From assembly GCF_001913155.1 (NCBI RefSeq), contig NZ_CP018760.1, positions 3,968,001 through 4,032,000 on the forward strand: a DNA stretch of 64,000 nucleotides, read 5' to 3'. Position numbers and translations under genes: made by a program. Of the stretch, positions 17,647 to 27,200 are shown piece after piece. Positions within the stretch are counted from its first letter, which is position 1, and every line of letters starts with the position of its first letter. This DNA is from Maribacter hydrothermalis. Lineage in GTDB: Bacteria; Bacteroidota; Bacteroidia; Flavobacteriales; Flavobacteriaceae. The notes beneath the pieces were generated by a model. It searched no databases. It was not told the DNA's origin and was given only the letters and a program-made list of their open reading frames with translations.

Positions 17647-18576
17647 ATGGCAATAGTAATAATAAGACAAGATAATAAAATTGAACTATGGAAAAATGCT
17701 TTGCTCAAAGCTAATAGTTCATTAAAAGTATACAGCTATTTAGACGAGCATCCAAAAGAGGATATTACTATGGCTATTATTTGGAAGCACCCTAAGGGTT
17801 CACTTGCCAATTATCCCAATTTAAAATGTATAGCATCGGCAGGTGCAGGTGTCGATTATATTTTTAATGACGATACCCGACCTAAAAACATCCCTATAAC
17901 ACGTATTGTAGACCCATTTTTAGCAAGCGATATGTCTGAACATGTGCTTGCCGCTATTCTTGCTCATCTTAAGAACTTAAATACTTATAAATTAAAGCAG
18001 ATTCATAATAAATGGGAACCCATGGATTATTTACGTATTAAAGATGTAACCATTGGTATCCTAGGTCTTGGAGAATTAGGAGCACTTACCGCAACCGACT
18101 TAACTAAATTCGGATTTAAGGTGCAAGGATGGAGTAGAAGTCAAAAAAATATAAAAGGAGTGACAGCTTTTTCTGGAGATAATGAACATTCCGCTTTTCT
18201 ATCCACTTCAAATATTTTAGTTTGTTTATTACCATTAACTCCTGCTACTGAAGGCATCCTAAATGAAAAATTATTATCGCAATTGCCTAAAAATGCCTAT
18301 CTAATTAACGTTGCTCGTGGCGGACATTTGGTAGATGATGATCTAATTGCTTTGTTGGATTCGGGACATTTATCCGGTGCGTGTTTAGATGTGTATCATA
18401 CGGAACCTTTACCTAAATCCCATATATTTTGGAATCATAATAAAGTACACATGACTCCTCATTATGCCAGTGTTTCTGATACAAACTCTGTAATTCCGCA
18501 AATTGTGGAGAACTATAAACGATTAGATTCTGGTAAAAAATTGCAAAATCTAGTAGATACTGACAAGGGATACTAA
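17647..18576 (+). CDS. D-2-hydroxyacid dehydrogenase, GhrA-like (glyoxylate/hydroxypyruvate reductase)
   Basis: 309 residues. The NAD(P)-binding Rossmann motif is GILGLGELGALTATDL (about residue 137); the active-site Arg region is LINVARGGHLVDDDLIALLD, with the Glu of HTEPLP and the catalytic His of MTPHYAS near the C-terminus. Length and the short N-terminal substrate domain fit the GhrA branch, which reduces glyoxylate or hydroxypyruvate in the cytoplasm. It follows the DUF6155-like gene by 3 bp. Substrate specificity is not decidable from sequence alone. Confidence 0.88.
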   Translation: MAIVIIRQDNKIELWKNALLKANSSLKVYSYLDEHPKEDITMAIIWKHPKGSLANYPNLKCIASAGAGVDYIFNDDTRPKNIPITRIVDPFLASDMSEHVLAAILAHLKNLNTYKLKQIHNKWEPMDYLRIKDVTIGILGLGELGALTATDLTKFGFKVQGWSRSQKNIKGVTAFSGDNEHSAFLSTSNILVCLLPLTPATEGILNEKLLSQLPKNAYLINVARGGHLVDDDLIALLDSGHLSGACLDVYHTEPLPKSHIFWNHNKVHMTPHYASVSDTNSVIPQIVENYKRLDSGKKLQNLVDTDKGY

Positions 18577-18674
18577 TATTGTGTTTTTCAAGTTTTTTAT
18601 TTCCTATACCCATAAAAATCACATAATTTTATAAGGTTTTAGCATTATTAATATAATTAAAGCCTACACACCTT

Positions 18675-20186
18675 TTGAAGTTACAGAAAGATATTGCCGA
18701 GAAAACATTATACGATTATCAAGAGGAGGACTTAAATACTATTTTTAAGTATTTAGACGAGAATGGTGATAATTCTAATTTGTTATACCAATTGCCTACG
18801 GGTGGCGGTAAAACTGTAGTTTTCTCTGAAATTGCCAAGCGATATATTGCTCGCACAAACAAAAAAGTGGTAGTACTTACCCATCGTATAGAGTTGAGCC
18901 AGCAGACTTCTAAAATGCTAAAAGGCTTTGGAGTAAAAAATAAAATAATTAATAGCGAGGTTAAAGAGTGGCAAGACCAAAACGAATATATGTGTTTCGT
19001 GGCCATGGTTGAAACTTTAAATAACCGATTACAGGAAGAGAAAGTAGAAATTAACAATATTGGGCTGGTAATTATTGATGAAGCCCATTACAATTCTTTT
19101 CGAAAGCTATTTAAGTTTTTTGAGAAATCGGTTATTCTTGGGGTTACTGCTACACCATTAAGCTCCAATATTAAATTACCCATGAAAGACAACTATAAAA
19201 AGTTGATAGTGGGTGAGTCTATAGAATCACTTATACAGAAAAAGTTTTTAGCTAAGGCTAATATGTATAATTACGATGTAAGCCTGCAAACATTAAAACT
19301 TGGAATAAGTGGAGATTACACCGTAAAATCTTCCGATGAGCTTTATGGTAATCACAATATGCTTAATAAACTGGTTTCCGCCTATAATGAAATAGCAAAA
19401 GGTACAAAAACATTAATCTTTAATAACGGAATCAATACTTCTAGATACGTTTGTGAGACCTTTAGAAAGGCAGGGTATAATATTCGTCATTTAGATAATA
19501 AGAATAATGCAGCAGAACGGAAAGAGATTCTTAAATGGTTTAAAGAAACACCCGATGCCATTTTAACATCCGTAAGTATATTAACAACCGGTTTTGACGA
19601 ACCCAGTGTGGAAACAATTATATTAAACCGTGCTACACGCTCACTTACCCTTTATTTTCAAATGATAGGTCGTGGGTCTAGGTACCTTCCCCATAAAGAA
19701 GACTTTAATGTTATTGACATGGGGAATAATGTTGCCCGTTTTGGCCTGTGGAATGCTGGTATAGATTGGCAAGAAATATTTCATTTCCCGGATTTTTATT
19801 TAGAGAACATAAAGAATGACGAGGAAATAGAACGCGAATTTGTTTATGAAATGCCAGAAGATCTACGTGCGGAATTTGCCAATTCTACAATTATTGATTT
19901 TGATATTAAGGCGGAATATAAAAAGAGTTTTGCAAACGGAGAAAAGTCTAAATTAGTCTTAGAAAAAAGTATTGAACAGCACGCAAAAATATGTGTGGAA
20001 AATTCTGAAGATGTTTTTGATGCTCGTATTCTAGCCAAGAAATTAAAGGAAGAAATTAAATATAGAGTTCGTCAATATTCTTACTGTATTATGAACAATA
20101 CCAAGAATTACAAAGAATGGCTAGAGGAGGATTATGAGCGAAAACTACGTTCAAAAATATCTAAATTGTTTGCTGCGAAAATGTGA
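18675..20186 (+). CDS. SF2 DEAD/DEAH-box helicase, paralogue 1
   Basis: 503 residues. Helicase motifs: Walker A LPTGGGKTVVFSE (about 40-52), motif Ia LTHRIELSQQTSK, DEAH in IIDEAHYNSF (about 135), motif III GVTATPLSS, and in the second lobe SILTTGFDEP and QMIGRGSR. The C-terminal 130 residues are helical and family-specific. The start is TTG at 18675; alignment with the second copy at 59972, whose start is ATG, supports a start at or near here. The two proteins are visibly alike from end to end. Role unknown: DNA or RNA unwinding, with no restriction or defence partner beside it. Confidence 0.88.
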   Translation: MKLQKDIAEKTLYDYQEEDLNTIFKYLDENGDNSNLLYQLPTGGGKTVVFSEIAKRYIARTNKKVVVLTHRIELSQQTSKMLKGFGVKNKIINSEVKEWQDQNEYMCFVAMVETLNNRLQEEKVEINNIGLVIIDEAHYNSFRKLFKFFEKSVILGVTATPLSSNIKLPMKDNYKKLIVGESIESLIQKKFLAKANMYNYDVSLQTLKLGISGDYTVKSSDELYGNHNMLNKLVSAYNEIAKGTKTLIFNNGINTSRYVCETFRKAGYNIRHLDNKNNAAERKEILKWFKETPDAILTSVSILTTGFDEPSVETIILNRATRSLTLYFQMIGRGSRYLPHKEDFNVIDMGNNVARFGLWNAGIDWQEIFHFPDFYLENIKNDEEIEREFVYEMPEDLRAEFANSTIIDFDIKAEYKKSFANGEKSKLVLEKSIEQHAKICVENSEDVFDARILAKKLKEEIKYRVRQYSYCIMNNTKNYKEWLEEDYERKLRSKISKLFAAKM

Positions 20187-20381
20187 GTTTTTTGCTTTTA
20201 AGAATTTTAGGTTTCCAAAAAAACTAAACATAGCTTTTATACCTGTAATCATAGTAAACCAGCGACTGCCTAATATAAATTTTAAATAATTATAGGAGGT
20301 ATAAAAATATGTTGCAAGCTGTTATAATTCAAGTAAGATGGTTAAATTCATGATATTATTTCAATATAACCACCTACAAAA

Positions 20382-22592
20382 ATGAAAAACCGGCTGTTTT
20401 CTTTCATAATTCTATTCTCACTTATTTTTTATGGTATAGTCGGTTATCACTACTTAACTGGCTGGCATCCAATAGTAATGATGTTAATAGGTATTCTATT
20501 TGGTTTATTGATTAACCTTGTAGTTTTTTTACTATTAAATACCATTATTAAAGGTTCCAGGCGTATACCCCTTAAATTAATTACAGCAGTTTGTAGTGGA
20601 ATTATTGCACTTACTATTTTAAAACTATTTGGTTTTGGTTGGCCTTTACAAATTTATAGTGGCGTTGTAGGAATTGGAATTTTATTTTGCATTGCCTTAT
20701 TTATTTTTCAAAAAAAGAAGAACTTTTTATCTACGCTATTTTTAAGTACAACACTAATCGGTGTCGGTTATATACTTTATATATTGACTAATACGGGTGC
20801 AGATCCTTACAAAAAGGAAATTCCTTTTGCTTTTGATAAAGACAGTTCATTGGCACCGACTGAAGTTTTATTTGAAAACCCTGCAAATTCTGGAACTTTT
20901 AAGGTAAAGTCTTTCTCGTATGGTAGTGGTACAGATGCACAGCGAGAGGAATTTTCACAGGGAGTTAGCTATAAAACCAATACGGTTAATGGTACCAATT
21001 TGATACCTGAATGGAAAGGTAAAAAGAAAAAATGGAGGGAACGCTATTGGGGTTTTGGAGCTGAGAATTTCCCTCTTAATGGTAGGGTCTATATGCCAGA
21101 AGGTGAAGGACCTTTTCCAATTACGCTTATTGTACACGGTAACCATAGTATGATTGATTATTCTGATGATGGGTATGGATATCTCGGTAATTTATTGGCT
21201 AGCAGAGGAATCATAGCAGTTTCTGTAGATGAGAATTTTTTAAACGGACATTGGTCTGGAGATTTTATGGGTAAAGAAATGCCTGTTAGGGCTTGGTTAA
21301 TCTTAAAACATTTAGAACAATGGGAGAAATGGAATGCCGAAGAAGGACATGATTTATATAAGAATGTTGATTTGGATAATATAATGTTGGTGGGACATTC
21401 TAGAGGTGGAGAAGCGGTTTCTATTGCAGCGGCTTACAATAAATTACCCTATTTTCCTGATCAGGCAAAGGAGAAATTTAATTTTAATTATGCAATAAAA
21501 GGCGTGGTGGCTTTAGCACCAACAGATTATAGATATAATCGTAAAATTATTTTAAAGGATATCAATTTTTTAAGCATTCAAGGTTCTTATGATGCTGATG
21601 AAGTGAGTTTTTGGGGTATGCGGCCTTATCGTAGGTTAAAGTATACTGATTCTATTTCAAGGTTTAAATCTGGTGTATATATGCATCATGCCAATCACGG
21701 TCAATTCAATTCTACATGGGGGAATTCAGATTTTGGCGCTCCGTTAAAATGGTTGTTAAATTTAAAGCCATTACTAAAAGAAGAAGAACAGCAAGAAGCT
21801 GCCAAAGTTTTTATAAGTGCATTTGCCGAAGCAACCTTGAAAGACAATCAAGAATACCGCGCTATATTCAAAAATGTTTCGGTAGCTAATGAATGGTTGC
21901 CAAATGAACATTATTTGACTTCTTTTGAACCGTCTAATTTTCATACTATTGCAAATTTTGAAGATGATTTAGACATAACAACAGCAAAAGATAGTACAAG
22001 GCTTAATGCACACAATTTGGCTTTATGGAAAGAACAAATTTTAACAACTCGTGATAAAGAAAGTCAAGAAAATAGTGTTGTCGTCTTAGGATGGGATTAT
22101 GAAAATTCTGATACTTCTACAGAAAAAGCAGTGTATGAAATAATGTTGACACCGGATGACTCTATTCCGTTTTCAGCACACTCCAGTTTACAATTTACGT
22201 TAGGAGCAGGAAATCATGAATGGTTAAATATCAATTTAACCAAATCTCAGAAAGAAGCTAAAAAAGATGACGATAAACGAGAAGTTCCACAATTAGATTT
22301 TACCATACAACTTACTGATCATGCGGGGCAAATAAGCAAATTAAAAGTAAGTGAGATTAAAGGCATAACAAAACCACTAAAGAGCAGATTCACCAAATTC
22401 GCATTTTTAGATAAAGAAATGATTGGCGAAGATTGGGAAGTACAATTGCAGACCTACCATTTTCCTATGCATGTTTTTACTACTAAAAATGCTGATTTTA
22501 GTATAAATGCTGTGAAGTCCATAGAATTCATTTTTGACCAAACGGAATATGGGGTAGTGGTGGTTGATGAAATAGGGGTATCTAGTGATTAG
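20382..22592 (+). CDS. Membrane protein with alpha/beta-hydrolase domain
   Basis: 736 residues. Four to five N-terminal transmembrane helices (about 5-133) are followed by an alpha/beta-hydrolase domain: oxyanion region LIVHGNHSMIDY, nucleophile elbow VGHSRGGEAVS (Ser about 340), and a late HHANHGQFNSTWG that may carry the catalytic His. The C-terminal 200 residues (from about 520) look beta-rich and may be an accessory sandwich domain. The hydrolase is probably periplasmic. The fold is shared by chlorophyllase/PETase-like esterases, but the substrate is unknown. The gene stands alone; a very short ORF after AGGAGG precedes it. Confidence 0.8.
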   Translation: MKNRLFSFIILFSLIFYGIVGYHYLTGWHPIVMMLIGILFGLLINLVVFLLLNTIIKGSRRIPLKLITAVCSGIIALTILKLFGFGWPLQIYSGVVGIGILFCIALFIFQKKKNFLSTLFLSTTLIGVGYILYILTNTGADPYKKEIPFAFDKDSSLAPTEVLFENPANSGTFKVKSFSYGSGTDAQREEFSQGVSYKTNTVNGTNLIPEWKGKKKKWRERYWGFGAENFPLNGRVYMPEGEGPFPITLIVHGNHSMIDYSDDGYGYLGNLLASRGIIAVSVDENFLNGHWSGDFMGKEMPVRAWLILKHLEQWEKWNAEEGHDLYKNVDLDNIMLVGHSRGGEAVSIAAAYNKLPYFPDQAKEKFNFNYAIKGVVALAPTDYRYNRKIILKDINFLSIQGSYDADEVSFWGMRPYRRLKYTDSISRFKSGVYMHHANHGQFNSTWGNSDFGAPLKWLLNLKPLLKEEEQQEAAKVFISAFAEATLKDNQEYRAIFKNVSVANEWLPNEHYLTSFEPSNFHTIANFEDDLDITTAKDSTRLNAHNLALWKEQILTTRDKESQENSVVVLGWDYENSDTSTEKAVYEIMLTPDDSIPFSAHSSLQFTLGAGNHEWLNINLTKSQKEAKKDDDKREVPQLDFTIQLTDHAGQISKLKVSEIKGITKPLKSRFTKFAFLDKEMIGEDWEVQLQTYHFPMHVFTTKNADFSINAVKSIEFIFDQTEYGVVVVDEIGVSSD

Positions 22593-22710
22593 TTGTACGT
22601 CAAAGCGAGCAAAACGCGGCTATCTGTATAATTGGAACACATTCACTTGGGCTACGCTCAGTGACCTTGACTTTATTACAATTTATAAACTTTTAAATAT
22701 AAATTAAACA

Positions 22711-22790
22711 GATTGCCACGTCCCGAAAAGATCCCCACAAAGATATAATAAAACTGAAAACTGTTACTGTATACTGAAAACTAAAAACTT
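22711..22790 (+). repeat. Composite dispersed intergenic repeat, copy 1
   Basis: A GATTGCCACGTCCCGAAAAG block is followed by CACAAAGA and then by runs of ACTGAAAACTG. The same two-part order recurs at 28539-28640 in front of the PLP enzyme gene. Fragments of the A-rich part also occur near 42460-42530. No coding content. Confidence 0.55.
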
Positions 22791-22850
22791 GTCAACCAAC
22801 AACCATTTCCCGTACTTTGTACTAAATACTTAATACAAACTCTTAACCAT

Positions 22851-24089
22851 TTGAACAACACCAAAACTCTCCTCGTAATTGCACTAGTATGGCCCGAACC
22901 TGATTCTACAGCTGCCGGTATTCGTATGTTGCAATTATTAGAGGTGTTTAAAAAGCAAGGTTATGCTATTACCGTTGCGTCGGCTGCTTCTAAATCGGAC
23001 TACTCGGCGGATATGGAAGCGCTTGGATATCATACAGCGGATATAAAAATGAACGACAGTTCTTTTGATATTTTTATAAAAGAATTGAATCCCTATGTGG
23101 TATTATTTGATCGCTTTCTGACCGAAGAACAGTTTGGGTGGCGCGTAGCTGAAAACTGTCCCCATGCACTTCGTATTTTAGATACCGAAGACTTACATTC
23201 CCTTCGTCATGTACGTGAGCAATGTTTTAAAAAAGATGTCCCATTTATTACAGATGCTTGGTTGGCAGATGATAAAACAAAACGAGAAATTGCCAGTATT
23301 TATCGCTGCGATTTGTCTTTAATAATCTCTAGTTATGAAATGAAACTGCTTACTGAAGTAATAACAATAGACAAGAGTCTATTGTTGTTACTTCCATTTA
23401 TGGTCAATGAAATAACTTCTGAAACTAATTGGAAAACCTTTGAAGAACGAAAAGATTTTGTGTTCATAGGTGGCGGAAAACATACGCCGAATATTGACGC
23501 AATTAAATGCTTAAAAACTACTATTTGGCCCTTAATAAATAGAAAACTTCCAGAAGCCAAATTGCACATTTACGGAGCTTATTTACCACAGCAAATAGTA
23601 GAAATGAATAACCCTGCAACCGGATTTCTTGTACATGGTAGAGCAGAAAATGTACATGATGTAATGCAAGCAGCAAAAGTATGTTTAGCTCCGTTACGGT
23701 TTGGTGCTGGAATAAAAGGAAAACTGCTTTCTGCCATGGAAAATGGTACACCCAGTGTAACAACCACCATTGGTGCAGAAGGTATGTACGGCATTCTGGA
23801 CTGGAACGGTTACATAGAAAATGACCATACCGCTTTTGTAGAAGCTGCGGTAAGATTATATACCAAAAAGCTTACATGGCAAAATTCTCAAAATCAAGGA
23901 AGGACTTTAATAAATACCCTATATGTAAAAACGAGTCTAGAAAATATTTTATTGGAAAAAGTTGAACAGCTACAAAATAAGTTGTCCACCCATAGAACTC
24001 AAAACTTTACAGGTGCTTTGTTACATCACCAAACAATGACTGCTTCGAGGTTTATGAGCAAATGGATTGAAGTGAAGAATAGGGGGTAG
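22851..24089 (+). CDS. Glycosyltransferase, GT-B fold (family 4-like)
   Basis: 412 residues starting at TTG 22851. The N-terminal domain has VWPEPDSTAAGIRMLQLLEV, typical of the acceptor loop of GT4-like enzymes; the C-terminal domain has FVFIGGGKHTPNIDA, LHIYGAYLP, VHGRAENVHDVMQAAKVCLA and GAGIKGKLLSAMENGTPSVT, the last with the donor-binding Glu region. It should transfer a sugar from a nucleotide donor in the cytoplasm. No other sugar genes adjoin it, so the pathway is unclear. Confidence 0.85.
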   Translation: MNNTKTLLVIALVWPEPDSTAAGIRMLQLLEVFKKQGYAITVASAASKSDYSADMEALGYHTADIKMNDSSFDIFIKELNPYVVLFDRFLTEEQFGWRVAENCPHALRILDTEDLHSLRHVREQCFKKDVPFITDAWLADDKTKREIASIYRCDLSLIISSYEMKLLTEVITIDKSLLLLLPFMVNEITSETNWKTFEERKDFVFIGGGKHTPNIDAIKCLKTTIWPLINRKLPEAKLHIYGAYLPQQIVEMNNPATGFLVHGRAENVHDVMQAAKVCLAPLRFGAGIKGKLLSAMENGTPSVTTTIGAEGMYGILDWNGYIENDHTAFVEAAVRLYTKKLTWQNSQNQGRTLINTLYVKTSLENILLEKVEQLQNKLSTHRTQNFTGALLHHQTMTASRFMSKWIEVKNRG

Positions 24090-24356
24090 TTCGTGGGTTT
24101 CGTTATTGGTCTAGTTTATGAAACGTAGCGTGCAAATAAGCGCTTAGCTATTGGATTATACATAAGCCGAATTTTTATGTTTTACTATTTACATGCTTCC
24201 GACAGGCTGGACTTTTTTATTTTAAAAGCCAAACTTAAAAATTTGGCGACCTTTAAAAAGTGTTATTATCATTGGGTTTAGCACTCATTGCCTTATTATT
24301 TTACACCTTGTTTTGCAACCGTCAATTCCTGCCTGTATGTTTCCAAAATAATCAAT

Positions 24357-24665
24357 TTATCTTTCAGGTCCATTCAATTTTTGAACCAACTTAAAAGAAG
24401 CATAATCCGCATAAATTCCGTAAGCATTTACCAACAGCCCTTTTATATTACCATCTATTGAGGAAATAGCATATAAGATACTTTCAGTATCTACATCGGA
24501 CATTTCTTGAAAGCGGTGTTTTTCATCAATTTCAAATTCTTCAGGTTTTAATTGACAATGTTCTTCTGGGCATTCTATAAACTCTTCTTTCATATTAAAG
24601 TTATAGGTGTAACCTTTTATTGTCAGGTCGTTTATTGCTTCTGATAATGTTACGTATTTTCCCAT
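24357..24665 (-). CDS. Small conserved acidic protein (often mislabelled phosphoribosylpyrophosphate synthetase)
   Basis: 102 residues from the ATG at 24665; an earlier ATG at 24722 adds a basic, poorly matching tail. Key parts: YVTLSEAINDLTIKGYTYNF, HCQLKPEEFEIDEKHRFQEM, VLVNAYGIYADY-like end. From memory, homologues of this size are common in Bacteroidota and carry a PRPP-synthetase label that the length and absence of any PRPP motif contradict. Function unknown, cytoplasmic. It diverges from the FUSC-type gene. Confidence 0.7.
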   Translation of the reverse strand: MGKYVTLSEAINDLTIKGYTYNFNMKEEFIECPEEHCQLKPEEFEIDEKHRFQEMSDVDTESILYAISSIDGNIKGLLVNAYGIYADYASFKLVQKLNGPER

Positions 24666-24760
24666 TGTATTTGCTTTTACTTGTGTTCTTTTATATTTGA
24701 TTGTAAATTTAACAAAATTCAAATACTCATATTTTTATATCAAATTTCATATCAAATCAC

Positions 24761-26965
24761 ATTAGAGAATTATTAGAATTCTTAAAGAGCACCAGCTTTT
24801 CAAAGGCTGTTTTAATTGGTGTTGCCATTAGTGTACCCATTATTATTGGTATTGTAATAGACCATTTAGATATTGGTCTTGCAATTTGTTTTGGTGCTTT
24901 TTGGTGTTCGCCAAGTGATGTGAGCGGAAATTTAAAACACAAGCAAATTGGTATTGTCTTTTCAACACTATTAGTGATTCTTGTTAGTTTTATTGGTGGA
25001 TATCTTGAAATTTCAAATTATTTTCTATTCCCTGTTTTAGGTGTTCTTACGTTTTGTATAGCGTTTATTTCCATTTATGGGTTTCGAGCTTCAATGGTTA
25101 GCTTTTCTGGGTTATTGGCTTTAGTATTGAGTTTCTCCAACACTTCTGAAACTTTAGAAGTTTATCAATATGCTTTATGGATTGGCGCTGGTGGTTTGTG
25201 GTATTTAATAATATCTACGCTTTGGTTTTACTTAAATCCAAAAGCATATACCGAAGAAACACTTAATGAAATCTTTATACTTACAGCAGATTTTTTAGAC
25301 ACTCGAAAAAAACTTATTGGCGAACATCCAGATAGAATAAAATTACAGACACAACTTATTGATTTAAAGATTGAGTTGACAGACCTGCACGACACCTTCC
25401 GTGAAATTTTAATTTCCTATAGAAAAAGCTCTGGTAAATCTAATTATCAAGGCAAACGTTTGCTCATTTTTATTGAACTCGTAGAGCTTTTGGAAACTGC
25501 TGTTGCAAACCCTGTAAATTACGAAACAATGGATGTACTTTTTGAGATCCATCCTAAATTTAAAATTGATTTTCAGAAACTGCTTTCTGAATTTTCACAA
25601 CAAATTCGTTCTTTCGAAAATTGTATAAACTATTCAAAAAAAATCCCTTCAAACAAAGTTTTATTTGATGCCATTAAAAGTCTTGAGCTGGATATTAGTA
25701 AACTAAAAAATGAAACAAAACCTGAAGAATATGAGCAATATTTAATGCTTCAAAACTTTTTAGATTATCAAAAAAAACAATTCGAAAAGCTTAAAAAAAT
25801 AAAATGGTTATTGGGAAATCCCGAGTTAACTACGGACGAATTAGTGCCAGCCGATGACCTTAAGCGTTTTGTAAATACACAAGATTATAACCCTAAGCTT
25901 ATTCTTAGAAGCTTTAGCTTTAGGAATACCATTTTTAAGCATTCGCTTCGTTTGGCAATTACGGTTATGTTAGGTTATGGTATTGGTCTGTATTTCGATT
26001 TACAAAATCCGTATTGGATTATTTTGACCATAATTATAATAATGCGCCCAAGTTATGGATTAACAAAAACACGTTCAAAAGACCGTGTTATTGGCACTTT
26101 AATTGGTGCCGTTATAGCGAGTGCTCTGGTGATTTTTGTAAATAATACTTATGTATATGGTGCGTTAGGTGTATTATCATTAACTATTGCGTTTTCCATG
26201 GTTCAGAAAAATTACAAAGCATCTTCAACATTTGTTACATTGAGTGTAATTTTTATATATGCGATTTTAGAGCCAAATATTGTAAAAGTCATTCAATTTA
26301 GGGTTATAGATACGGTAATTGGTGCCATACTTTCTTTTATGGCAATGCGATTACTTTTTCCTGCTTGGTCATTCATGGAAATTGGAAATTCTATTAAAGA
26401 TGGACTAAAAGCAAATACTGCATTTTTTAACTCTTTAAGTAAATATTTTCAAGAAAAAGGCAAAGTGCCATTAAGTTTAAAAGTGAACCGAAAAGAAGCC
26501 TTTTTACAAATGTCTAACTTAAGTTCCGCATTTCAGCGCATGGCACAAGAACCAAAATCGAAGCAAAACCATATTGATAGCATTTACGAACTTGTTGAAA
26601 TTAACCACAGTTTTTTAACTGCTTTAGCATCCTTGAGTTCTTATATTCAAAATCATAAGACGACAGAAGCTACAGAGGAATTTAAAATACTATCAAAAAA
26701 AATTGAAGACAATTTATATACTGTCTGCTCTCAATTAAGTACAATTAATTTTGAATCTAAAAAGATAAATCCTAACCCTTTAGATTTTAAAAGCGAATCA
26801 GACCGAGTTAAATTATCTATTGATAACCTCACAGATGATACGATTTTAAATACAAAAAATGTGCACACACACATGGAAGCACATTTAATTTGGGAACAAA
26901 TGTACTGGCTGTTTTCTTTAAGTGAAAAAATGTTGAAGTTAACACTAAGGTTTAAAATAGATTAA
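24761..26965 (+). CDS. FUSC/YccS-like inner-membrane protein with no ordinary start codon at its N-terminus
   Basis: The frame is open from 24713. The translated stretch ELLEFLKSTSFSKAVLIGVA, a hydrophobic span, and CFGAFWCSPSDVSGNLKHK, typical of the family's first membrane block, lie before the first ATG/GTG/TTG, which is GTG at 24920. I place the start tentatively at ATT 24761, giving 734 residues; from 24920 it would be 681. Two blocks of membrane helices (N-terminal, and about residues 410-540 with LRLAITVMLGYGIGLYF and MRPSYGLTKTRSKDRVIGTL) flank a cytoplasmic helical domain, as in aromatic-acid exporter/FUSC proteins. The transported substrate is unknown. Confidence 0.8.
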   Translation: MRELLEFLKSTSFSKAVLIGVAISVPIIIGIVIDHLDIGLAICFGAFWCSPSDVSGNLKHKQIGIVFSTLLVILVSFIGGYLEISNYFLFPVLGVLTFCIAFISIYGFRASMVSFSGLLALVLSFSNTSETLEVYQYALWIGAGGLWYLIISTLWFYLNPKAYTEETLNEIFILTADFLDTRKKLIGEHPDRIKLQTQLIDLKIELTDLHDTFREILISYRKSSGKSNYQGKRLLIFIELVELLETAVANPVNYETMDVLFEIHPKFKIDFQKLLSEFSQQIRSFENCINYSKKIPSNKVLFDAIKSLELDISKLKNETKPEEYEQYLMLQNFLDYQKKQFEKLKKIKWLLGNPELTTDELVPADDLKRFVNTQDYNPKLILRSFSFRNTIFKHSLRLAITVMLGYGIGLYFDLQNPYWIILTIIIIMRPSYGLTKTRSKDRVIGTLIGAVIASALVIFVNNTYVYGALGVLSLTIAFSMVQKNYKASSTFVTLSVIFIYAILEPNIVKVIQFRVIDTVIGAILSFMAMRLLFPAWSFMEIGNSIKDGLKANTAFFNSLSKYFQEKGKVPLSLKVNRKEAFLQMSNLSSAFQRMAQEPKSKQNHIDSIYELVEINHSFLTALASLSSYIQNHKTTEATEEFKILSKKIEDNLYTVCSQLSTINFESKKINPNPLDFKSESDRVKLSIDNLTDDTILNTKNVHTHMEAHLIWEQMYWLFSLSEKMLKLTLRFKID

Positions 26966-27020
26966 AATCATCAAAATGATGATGTCATTTAACATTCTTG
27001 TAAATCATATATTTTTGGTG

Positions 27021-27139
27021 TTGCCAACGACAAGCTAAGTAGCCTTTCAACACTTCGGCTGGCCATGCACATGGTCCTTTTAGCGGATCATAACGAAATT
27101 CGTTCTTTAAAAATTGAATGCAAGCACATACAAACTGAG
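27021..27139 (+). repeat. Dispersed degenerate intergenic repeat, copy A
   Basis: Contains TTTCAACACTTCGGCT, ATGGTCC, CGGATCATAACGAAATTCGT and AAAAATTGAATGCAAGCA. The same blocks in the same order occur at 32485-32605 and, truncated, at 28440-28500. Noncoding; it lies between two convergent genes. Confidence 0.6.
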
Positions 27140-27200
27140 TTGTAATCAAGTTATTTACGGAAAGGATAAGTATAATGCAGTTTACAGGTATAATTTCCCA

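Noticed and set aside
20309..20353. 14-codon ORF after a perfect AGGAGG
   Set aside because: Too short to judge and without a hairpin that would make it a leader peptide; strong Shine-Dalgarno sequences mean little in this phylum.
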